From CAZASK01 sp964487845 (GTDB taxonomy: Bacteria > Chlamydiota > Chlamydiia > Chlamydiales > FEN-1388), in the NCBI GenBank assembly GCA_964487845.1, contig CAZASK010000019.1, positions 1 through 27,604 of the forward strand: a stretch of DNA of 27,604 bases. The letters are read 5' to 3'. Positions within the stretch are counted from its first letter, which is position 1. Every line of letters begins with the position of its first letter. Position numbers and translations under genes: made by a program. Below the pieces are notes generated by a model. The model was given only the letters and a program-made list of their open reading frames with translations, did no database searches and was not told the origin of the DNA. Shown here in pieces: positions 1-5,563 of this stretch.

Positions 1-71
1 GAAAAAAGCAAAAATTATGCTGAGAAGGCTGCTTGAGGGTTTTCAAACACCCTCTCAGAATAGGTGGATAT

Positions 72-692
72 ATGAATGTTGGAGCAGGGAATGATCCTTT
101 TATTGTTTGGGGCAGTAAGCCCGAAGAACTACAAAATAAGATTAATTCATTAAACAAGGGTATTTCCAGCGAGAAAAATATTATTAAAATAATAAAACAC
201 GCGTTGAATTTTTCAAAAGAGGCTAAAGAGCTTAAATCCATAAAACGTGATGTCAAAAAATTGCAAGCTGCTCATGCGATACTTGAAAAATACGATGAAA
301 ATTCATCAAAATCCGCTACTCAAACTTGTTTAGCTATAGCCCATAAAGGAAGTATTGCTGATTTAGTAACACATATCGGAAATCAAGGCGAATTATTAGA
401 ATTCTATAATCGAACTAAATCCTCTGAAGCTGAAGAAATAAAAGAGGTAATTAGTGCTTTACGCACATTCTTAAAAGCTCGTATAAAAAGAGAAAAGGCC
501 GAGCTCGTAACAGCTGAAAAACAGCTGAAAAATGCCAAAGCAAACAAGGCTGAGAATGAGACAATAATAGCACAAGACAAAATCAATAAGTTAAAAAAAC
601 TTATCACATCAGCTGAAGAGTACACCAAACCTTCGAGCGATCGAGTCATTAAAAATCTCATTGCAAAAAAGCCATATTACTTGCCCAAGTGA
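72..692 (+). CDS. Hypothetical helical, coiled-coil protein
   Basis: I do not recognise this 206-residue protein. The start at 72 (MNVGAGND) follows AGGTGG at 62-67, only 4 bases away; an in-frame TTG at 33 preceded by AGAAGG at 25-30 is the alternative and would add 13 residues. The protein is rich in Lys, Glu, Ala and Ile and should be almost entirely alpha-helical; about residues 125-190 form a long charged heptad-like stretch that suggests a coiled coil. There is no signal peptide, membrane segment or cysteine motif beyond a single Cys. It stands alone, convergent with the toxin-antitoxin pair downstream. A short frame at 2-94 could be the tail of an upstream gene running off the window. 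Small coiled-coil proteins are common among chlamydial secreted proteins and chaperones, but nothing here decides that. Confidence 0.6.
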   Translation: MNVGAGNDPFIVWGSKPEELQNKINSLNKGISSEKNIIKIIKHALNFSKEAKELKSIKRDVKKLQAAHAILEKYDENSSKSATQTCLAIAHKGSIADLVTHIGNQGELLEFYNRTKSSEAEEIKEVISALRTFLKARIKREKAELVTAEKQLKNAKANKAENETIIAQDKINKLKKLITSAEEYTKPSSDRVIKNLIAKKPYYLPK

Positions 693-747
693 AGAGGAAA
701 TGAACAGAACATTATTTATCTAGGTCATACAACAGGAATGACATTTT

Positions 748-1062
748 CTATGATGGCACGGAAGCGGCTGAACGTTTAGTAACGCGCAAGTCATATCCAA
801 TTGTATGTAATAGCGATAAGATTGTTTTCATTTCCGGATTAGATTTTTCTTCGAATAAATTATACACGGTTGCACGACTCACTTTTGCTTTCTTAGCGAT
901 TGCCGTAATCGAACCATGTACACGTATGATATCTCTTAGAGAAAGCATAAATGTCGCAAAATCTTCTTCCTCTAATGCCTGTGAAAGGAATTGTGCTGCA
1001 AAATTTTCATCTTTCAGGTAATCATCTAAAAGTTGTGTAAGTTTTCTAAATTTCCTACTCAT
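748..1062 (-). CDS. HigA-type antitoxin, helix-turn-helix (addiction module antidote)
   Basis: This 104-residue protein matches the small putative addiction-module antidote family that follows RelE/HigB-like toxins. The N-terminal part (to about residue 50) has the typical acidic 'Phe-Leu-x-x-Ala-Leu-Glu-Glu-x-Asp' helix. Residues about 52-80 form the helix-turn-helix: IAKKAKVSRATVYNLF, then the conserved SNPEMKTILSLLHTIGYDL segment. It would bind and neutralise the toxin and repress the shared promoter. Its start overlaps the end of the toxin gene by 8 bases, so the two are translationally coupled in toxin-first (HigBA) order. The antitoxin looks intact while its partner toxin appears damaged, so it may now serve mainly as a DNA-binding regulator or as a solo antidote. 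Confidence 0.85.
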   Translation of the reverse strand: MSRKFRKLTQLLDDYLKDENFAAQFLSQALEEEDFATFMLSLRDIIRVHGSITAIAKKAKVSRATVYNLFEEKSNPEMKTILSLLHTIGYDLRVTKRSAASVPS

Positions 1063-1324
1063 TTTTTATCCTCTTATAATCCTCAAAATAGGCTTTGCAG
1101 GCTTTAATATCCTTATATATGCGAAAACCAGGTCCGTAGTGGATTCTCAATTCATGCAATCCTTCAAAGTGTTTATAATCTCCAAAATTACCCAGTCTAA
1201 GCCTTTGTATGCGTAGTATAATAGTCCTTACAGTTTTAGCGTCTCTTATAGAATGCAACCAATCATTGAAAGGTTCACGTCCATGTTCAGTTGAGTAGAT
1301 CTCTATATCATATTCGTCTAGCAT
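1055..1324 (-). CDS. HigB/RelE-like toxin, apparently internally deleted
   Basis: The 89-residue product fits the RelE/ParE-superfamily 'addiction module killer' group (phage Gp49-like) at both ends. Residues 1-70 carry the RIQRLRLGNFGDYK and LHELRIHYGPGFRIY motifs; the C-terminus reads DIKACKAYFEDYKR, equal to the usual last helix 'DI-x-KAK-x-Y'. The block normally between them, about 20 residues with the hydrophobic strand and 'LL-x-GGDKSSQ', is missing: GPGFRIY runs straight into KDIKACK at about 1111-1120. Members are normally around 100-110 residues. The reading frame is preserved. Loss of this strand should abolish or alter mRNA-cleaving activity. The ATG directly abuts AGGAT, with a strong promoter whose expected start site is close to the ATG, so the message may be leaderless. 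Confidence 0.8.
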   Translation of the reverse strand: MLDEYDIEIYSTEHGREPFNDWLHSIRDAKTVRTIILRIQRLRLGNFGDYKHFEGLHELRIHYGPGFRIYKDIKACKAYFEDYKRIKNE

Positions 1325-1330
1325 ATCCTG

Positions 1331-1359
1331 ATTGTATTATATATTAGACAAAGTGTCAA
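1331..1359 (-). promoter_or_regulatory. Promoter and probable operator of the toxin-antitoxin pair
   Basis: On the minus strand there is a perfect -35 TTGACA (1354-1359), a 17-base spacer and a -10 TACAAT (1331-1336), a near-consensus housekeeping promoter. An inverted repeat, ATTAGACA (1343-1350) / TGTCAAT (1354-1360) in plus-strand reading with a 3-base centre, overlaps the -35 and is the likely binding site for the antitoxin. The predicted transcription start falls at about 1323-1325, at the toxin ATG. Confidence 0.65.
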
Positions 1360-1420
1360 TTATAATAGACTCTATGTAAAGGATCGGAGATGGGATAACC
1401 TGTTAGTTTTGCAATTCCCT

Positions 1421-2353
1421 CTATTTATCTAATTCACAGAGCAGAGTGCTGTAGCCGAGTATGCAGTGCAGAGAGTTGAAATTTCTCTCTTCGAGATCGG
1501 GTCCATCCTGGAGCATGGGGAAGATGCGTATGTGTGGCATCGTTTGCTCTGCACAATTTGAGATGAATTGTTTTTCGCCGTAATACATAAAAATTGGCTT
1601 GTTGAAGTCGACGACATTTTTTTCATTATCGAGATACTCTATATTCCACCTATTCTCTTGTCTTGTGAGCTTCACGTTCCATGATTGAATAGGGATGACC
1701 TTCTCTATGCCGGTACGGCAGCAGCAACAGCGATTATGGGGAGTTAACTGTACGCCTATTTGGGAGAGTATGTGACCGCATGGCACTAGTACATGTGGTT
1801 TTTCTATAGTCGAAAGAGTTATAGGATCACTTATTCCGATGAGCCGTTCTTGCTGAGGCTGCAATGTAAAGAGTAGGGTTTTGAGGCTAGGAAAGCATTT
1901 TGGGAGGACGGTGTTGCGAACTTTTATGCTTATATAGCTTCCAATCAAAGAGAGTGTCTCAAGAGCTTTATGAACACCACGAAATTGGAAATTGTTGAGC
2001 TCTACTTGATTCTCTGCAATATTTTTGCAGTTGTCAAAGCTAGCTTCTTTCAGAGCAGGAAAACATTTATACCGACATAACAATCCTAGTGAAGCCTTTG
2101 TATTGTTCATATACAATCTTTCAAGACCTCGTTGAAAGATGAGCCATACCTCTTTGAGTCTTTCTTCTCCTACTTCTGGCGCAATTGCTCGTCCACTCGC
2201 TTGTGTATTGGAAAAATCAAGGCATGGAAGGGTCGTTTTTTGACGTTGAATATATTCTACAATATTTTTGGAGATAGTAAGATTTACCGAATCAGTACTT
2301 TCATGTTCTATGAGGTTCGATATGTGAAGACAAGTAGGGATAGAATCTATCAT
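1421..2353 (-). CDS. Leucine-rich protein with U-box/RING-like motif, candidate E3 ubiquitin ligase effector
   Basis: This 310-residue protein has two recognisable parts. Residues about 75-165 contain spaced leucine-rich segments (GLERLYMNN, FPALKEASFDNCKNI, ALETLSLIGSYI, FPSLKTLLF) typical of irregular LRRs. Residues about 176-220 look like a degenerate U-box/RING finger: DPITL (176-180), then a hydrophobic strand ending in PCGH (191-194), then RCCCCR (208-213), equivalent to the 'C-x-x-C-R' end of RING fingers, followed by a hydrophobic tail. The first Cys pair of a RING is absent, as in U-boxes. The C-terminal 90 residues are unassigned. The family role would be to recruit a host E2 enzyme, with the LRR choosing the target. 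Such E3-like proteins are known from amoeba-associated chlamydiae. No clear ribosome binding site is visible. It is divergent from the methyltransferase gene. Confidence 0.6.
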   Translation of the reverse strand: MIDSIPTCLHISNLIEHESTDSVNLTISKNIVEYIQRQKTTLPCLDFSNTQASGRAIAPEVGEERLKEVWLIFQRGLERLYMNNTKASLGLLCRYKCFPALKEASFDNCKNIAENQVELNNFQFRGVHKALETLSLIGSYISIKVRNTVLPKCFPSLKTLLFTLQPQQERLIGISDPITLSTIEKPHVLVPCGHILSQIGVQLTPHNRCCCCRTGIEKVIPIQSWNVKLTRQENRWNIEYLDNEKNVVDFNKPIFMYYGEKQFISNCAEQTMPHIRIFPMLQDGPDLEERNFNSLHCILGYSTLLCELDK

Positions 2354-2393
2354 GATATTGTTTTAGGTAAGAGTTTTATGAATTATGTATACC

Positions 2394-2430
2394 ACTCGCT
2401 TTCCCATCAGAGCAATTATAGTATGTGAGT
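2394..2430. repeat. Dispersed 37-bp repeat, copy 1
   Basis: This 37-base segment aligns without gaps to 20551-20587 with 27 identities, the last 19 bases matching at 17 positions including AGTATGTGAGT. Its ends are inverted relative to each other (ACTCGC / GTGAGT), pairing with one G-U wobble. It lies between the divergent E3-like and methyltransferase genes. Confidence 0.5.
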
Positions 2431-2495
2431 GATTCATGCTGTGATTATTGTACCAGGTAGCGTAACATATCAAGAAAAAAAATCGGTTTTTCCTA

Positions 2496-3689
2496 ATGAA
2501 GCATGTAATACAAAAAAACTTGCCACGTTTGATACTCAAGCCAGGGCGAGAAAAGTCTGTACGTAATAAGCATCCTTGGATTTTCTCAGGAGCGGTTCAC
2601 ACACTCGAAAAATGTGCCAATGGAAGCCTTGTGCAGGTATTGGATTGTAAAGAGCAGCTTCTAGGCACTGGATATTGCAATACAAAGTCACAAATTGTCT
2701 GCAGGATGATCTCTTTTGATGGAAGAGAGCCTATGACGGCTCTGTATGAACACATACAAGAGGCGATTACATTAAGACGCTCCTTGAATATGCATCGAGA
2801 AAATACCAATGCTTATCGCTTGATAGCCGCAGATGGAGATTTTTTGCCGGGATTGATTGTCGACAAATATGATGATACGCTCGTTATTCAAATTGGCACG
2901 CTTGGAATGGAAAGGTTGAAACCAGCTGTTGTGGAGATATTACAAGAACTAGAAAAGCCAGCATGGATCTATGAAAAATCACAAGCTCCATCACGCTCAG
3001 AAGAGGGGATGAAGCCTCAGTGCCAGACTCTCTTTGGTATAGAAAAAGAGATAGCCACAGTAAGTGAAAATGGAATTTCATTTTTAGTCGATATTAAAAA
3101 AGGCCAAAAGACAGGCTTTTTTCTTGATCAGCAGGCGATGCGTCTTTTAGTGCATGACATCGCAAAAGATCGAAAGGTGTTGAATTGTTTCAGTTATACA
3201 GGAGGCTTTAGCCTCTATGCATTAAAAGGCGGCGCTCAGTTCTGTGATTCTGTCGATATTTCTACAGAAGCGATAGCTCTTACTGAGACTACGATGTCTT
3301 CTAATGACTTTGTAGGAACAAACCATCGAGAGATCGCAGAAGATGTATTCTCATTTTTGAGGACCGATACCACGCAATACGACTGCATTATCCTTGACCC
3401 ACCAGCATTTGCGAAGAAGAAAAGCGATGTAGCAAAGGCACTGCGAGGATATCGCGACATTAATCGAATAGCGATGGAGAGGCTGCCACCTGGAGGACTT
3501 CTTCTTACAGCTTCTTGTAGCTATCATGTCGATCATATGTTATTTAAGAAGACGTTATTTGCGGCAGCGTGTGAAGCAAAGCGCAATGTGCGGATTTTAG
3601 AATCACATCGTCATGCTTATGACCACCCTCAAAGTCTTTTTTGTCCTGAGGGTGATTATCTAAAAAGTTTTCTTTTATATGTGACCTAA
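2496..3689 (+). CDS. rlmI: RlmI-type class I SAM-dependent 23S rRNA methyltransferase
   Basis: The 397-residue length equals that of the RlmI family, which methylates a cytosine of 23S rRNA using S-adenosylmethionine. The N-terminus (residues 11-75) is the PUA-like RNA-binding domain with the family hallmark 'LKPGREKSVRNKHPWIFSGA'. The Rossmann methyltransferase follows: motif I NCFSYTGGFSLYA (230-242), acidic loop SVDIS (252-256), motif IV DPPAF (301-305) and motif VI TASCSYHV (338-345) with the likely catalytic Cys341. The ATG at 2496 gives the full domain; no strong Shine-Dalgarno is seen. The membrane-protein gene 23 bases downstream may be co-transcribed. The exact target base is inferred from the family; RlmK- or RlmL-like specificity is possible but less likely at this length. 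Confidence 0.88.
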   Translation: MKHVIQKNLPRLILKPGREKSVRNKHPWIFSGAVHTLEKCANGSLVQVLDCKEQLLGTGYCNTKSQIVCRMISFDGREPMTALYEHIQEAITLRRSLNMHRENTNAYRLIAADGDFLPGLIVDKYDDTLVIQIGTLGMERLKPAVVEILQELEKPAWIYEKSQAPSRSEEGMKPQCQTLFGIEKEIATVSENGISFLVDIKKGQKTGFFLDQQAMRLLVHDIAKDRKVLNCFSYTGGFSLYALKGGAQFCDSVDISTEAIALTETTMSSNDFVGTNHREIAEDVFSFLRTDTTQYDCIILDPPAFAKKKSDVAKALRGYRDINRIAMERLPPGGLLLTASCSYHVDHMLFKKTLFAAACEAKRNVRILESHRHAYDHPQSLFCPEGDYLKSFLLYVT

Positions 3690-3712
3690 TATAATACGTA
3701 AGGAGAGTATGT

Positions 3713-4243
3713 ATGCAAGCGATACAAGAATATGCATCATTTATCAGAGAGCTATCCATTGAATTTATCAATGAAGCACAAAATCAAATAGAGTGGTTCA
3801 ATAAAGAGGTAGAGACTTTTGCAGAAAAAAATTTGCCTAATCATATCAAACACGTGGCTTTGGCTATATTTCGCTCAATACCAGAGACTCTTGTATGCGC
3901 AAGTGTATTTACAGGGTATGGCGTTATGCCAGCGACGATATTTTGGGCAGCACGCGTCGTCATGACTTTTTCTCCACTTATAAAGACACTGCTTTCTTCA
4001 AACTGCACGAGAGAAACTCTTTCAAATTCTGCGGCTGAATCTATTGAGAATTTATTACAAAGCTATAAAAGATTCATTCCTGCAATTTGCGCAGCAGCAG
4101 CAGTTGGCGCTGCAGCATATGCAGTACTAGGATGGGTAAGTGCAAGCTACGCTTTGATGGTTCAATCTACCATTTATGGTATTGTGGCTGGTGTAACAGC
4201 ACAGGCTATCAATAGAGAAGCTGAGGCTGAAATCCGTATATAA
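3713..4243 (+). CDS. Hypothetical membrane protein with paired hydrophobic helices (Inc-like)
   Basis: This 176-residue protein was not recognised. The start follows a good AAGGAG site at 3700-3705. An amphipathic N-terminal 45 residues precede two hydrophobic blocks: about 48-87 (two closely spaced helices with a short Gly/Pro turn) and about 121-164 (an alanine-rich helix followed by another helix), ending in a short charged tail. Two or more bilobed hydrophobic hairpins are the hallmark of chlamydial inclusion membrane proteins, which are type III secreted, but this is a shape argument only; an ordinary inner-membrane protein is equally possible. It lies 23 bases after the methyltransferase gene and ends just before a strong hairpin terminator. 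Confidence 0.6.
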   Translation: MQAIQEYASFIRELSIEFINEAQNQIEWFNKEVETFAEKNLPNHIKHVALAIFRSIPETLVCASVFTGYGVMPATIFWAARVVMTFSPLIKTLLSSNCTRETLSNSAAESIENLLQSYKRFIPAICAAAAVGAAAYAVLGWVSASYALMVQSTIYGIVAGVTAQAINREAEAEIRI

Positions 4244-4249
4244 AATATT

Positions 4250-4286
4250 AAGCACCTTAAGGCGCACGATGCTCCTTAAGGTGCTT
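4250..4286. terminator. Strong bidirectional hairpin between convergent genes
   Basis: AAGCACCTTAAGG (4250-4262) and CCTTAAGGTGCTT (4274-4286) form a perfect 13-bp stem with an 11-base loop. It sits between the stop codons of the plus-strand membrane protein and the minus-strand gene at 4315-4650. A U-rich run follows only in the minus direction (AATATTTTA), so it is best for the leftward operon and may serve both. Confidence 0.75.
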
Positions 4287-4314
4287 GTGGACTCAATAGG
4301 AATAGACTTGCTAT

Positions 4315-4650
4315 TTAGTCGACCTTGTTTGCTTCTTCTTTCAACTCGTTCAATATCGTAATCATCACTCCACGGGCACGATCTTCGATACAGCGATATT
4401 CTCTTGTGCGGCCTCTTTCCAATGCCCATTGCTCCATGTATTGATCGGGGTTTTTTTGAAATTCTTCTGTGGTTATCCGGTCGATAATGTAATTCAGAAC
4501 TTCGCCATCTTGAGCCCATAGAGGAGGTTGCTTCAGCGCAAGAGTCGCTTTCTCAATAAACAGTTTTATGTCAATTGATCTGCTGCACAGATGACTCTCG
4601 CCTAGCATTCTTGGACTTTCATATGGATAAGAGCAGCGTACAATATTCAT
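4315..4650 (-). CDS. Hypothetical protein, end of the ferredoxin operon
   Basis: A 111-residue soluble protein that I do not recognise. It begins MNIVRCSYPYESPRML, has helical segments around residues 25-42 and 50-75, and ends with a highly charged region rich in Arg and Glu. Two cysteines (6 and 22) are present but no paired motif. A weak AGG lies 6 bases before the ATG. It starts only 12 bases after the stop of the Fe-S carrier gene and is followed by the hairpin at 4250-4286, so it is probably the last gene of the ferredoxin / Fe-S carrier transcript. A link to Fe-S metabolism rests on position only. Confidence 0.6.
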   Translation of the reverse strand: MNIVRCSYPYESPRMLGESHLCSRSIDIKLFIEKATLALKQPPLWAQDGEVLNYIIDRITTEEFQKNPDQYMEQWALERGRTREYRCIEDRARGVMITILNELKEEANKVD

Positions 4651-4662
4651 TTATAACCTAAA

Positions 4663-5226
4663 TTAATAGCCGTGGCTAGATCCACATCCACATGATGAAG
4701 ATACATTGGGATTGGAAATTTTAAAGCCAGAGTGAAGGCCATCAACAAAGTCGATTTCGCAGCCTATAAGGTGCGGAAGGACACGTTTATCTACATGAAT
4801 ATCGACGCCGAATCCATGAAAGGCCACATCATTTTCCGTGGCTCCTGTGGAAAAATCGAGATCATACTCAAAGCCGCTACAGCCAGCTGGTCGTTCATCA
4901 AAGCGTATTGCGATCAGAGGCTTTCCCTCCGCTGCACAGATCTCTTTGAACTTATCCGCTGCCTTTTGTGTGATGGTGATTGTAGTAACATCCGATGTTT
5001 CTTCAAGAATGGATTGCAGTTTTTGTAATAAAAGAACGGTTTGTTCTTCATTCATTCCATGTCTGAGACATCCAGATTCTAAAGTCTCCCACGTAGCTGC
5101 AGAGCAGCCGACGCAGTTTAATCCAGCTTTCGTGAGTGTCTGCGCTAATTTTTGTGCTTTTTGTGGATACTTCATAAAGATATCGTCAATTGTCATATGA
5201 CGATCGATTTTTTCTTCTGTCTGCAT
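4663..5226 (-). CDS. DUF1858 / A-type (IscA/ErpA/HesB) Fe-S carrier fusion protein
   Basis: The 187-residue protein joins two Fe-S-related modules. Residues about 10-75 form a DUF1858-like domain (MTIDDIFMKYPQKA start, then LNCVGCSAATWETLE with Cys38 and Cys41). Residues about 82-187 are an A-type carrier: ITITQKAADKFKEI, AGCSGFEYDLDF with Cys115, and the C-terminal CGC with Cys179 and Cys181, the three conserved cluster ligands. A-type proteins accept Fe-S clusters and pass them to target enzymes. GGAA about 7 bases before the ATG supports the start. The ferredoxin gene lies 13 bases upstream, so electron delivery and cluster transfer are probably co-expressed. Normal A-type proteins are about 105-125 residues; the extra N-terminal domain explains the greater length. 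Confidence 0.85.
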   Translation of the reverse strand: MQTEEKIDRHMTIDDIFMKYPQKAQKLAQTLTKAGLNCVGCSAATWETLESGCLRHGMNEEQTVLLLQKLQSILEETSDVTTITITQKAADKFKEICAAEGKPLIAIRFDERPAGCSGFEYDLDFSTGATENDVAFHGFGVDIHVDKRVLPHLIGCEIDFVDGLHSGFKISNPNVSSSCGCGSSHGY

Positions 5227-5239
5227 TGCAATTTTCCTT

Positions 5240-5509
5240 TTATGAACTAATTTCTACTCTTCCACACTTAATTGTACACTGGCACGCCATGCGCTCTTTT
5301 CTTGTGCCTTCTTCGCCGAGAAAATCAATTTCTGCTTGCGTAGCAGCAGTGAGATTTTCATGACCTTTGACTACTTCTACAATACATGTACCACACACAC
5401 CTTCAGTACAGGCAAATGGAACCCCAGCCTCTTCGCATGCTTGCGCGATCGGAGACTCGTCTTCTAATTCAATTTCTTCACCAGTGTTAATAAAACGCAG
5501 CGTAGCCAT
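5240..5509 (-). CDS. Plant-type 2Fe-2S ferredoxin
   Basis: This 89-residue protein carries the cluster motif Cys34-x4-Cys39-x2-Cys42-x33-Cys76 (ACTEGVCGTC and MACQCTIKCG), the signature of plant/adrenodoxin-type 2Fe-2S ferredoxins. It would carry electrons in the cytoplasm, for example to Fe-S assembly or redox enzymes. The ATG follows GAGGT at good spacing. It is the first gene of a tight leftward group with the A-type carrier, whose start is 13 bases after the ferredoxin stop. The two form a coherent Fe-S unit. Chlamydia has a comparable small ferredoxin. The stop of the DUF3604 gene is 54 bases upstream, so the group may be part of a longer transcript or have its own promoter. Confidence 0.9.
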   Translation of the reverse strand: MATLRFINTGEEIELEDESPIAQACEEAGVPFACTEGVCGTCIVEVVKGHENLTAATQAEIDFLGEEGTRKERMACQCTIKCGRVEISS

Positions 5510-5563
5510 GTAAGTACCTCATATAATTAAAGGCACTATGATATCAAAAAATCGCAGTTTCTA

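Noticed and set aside
35..54. GAGGGT/ACCCTC inverted repeat at the left edge as a terminator
   Set aside because: There is no T-run on either side and the upstream gene is not in the window.
404..661. Minus-strand frame of 85 codons inside the first gene
   Set aside because: It is a shadow of the plus-strand coiled-coil gene, with hydrophobic translation caused by its complementary codons and no ribosome site.
2132..2428. Plus-strand frame of 98 codons upstream of the methyltransferase
   Set aside because: It overlaps the start of the E3-like gene on the other strand, has no ribosome site and an odd composition.
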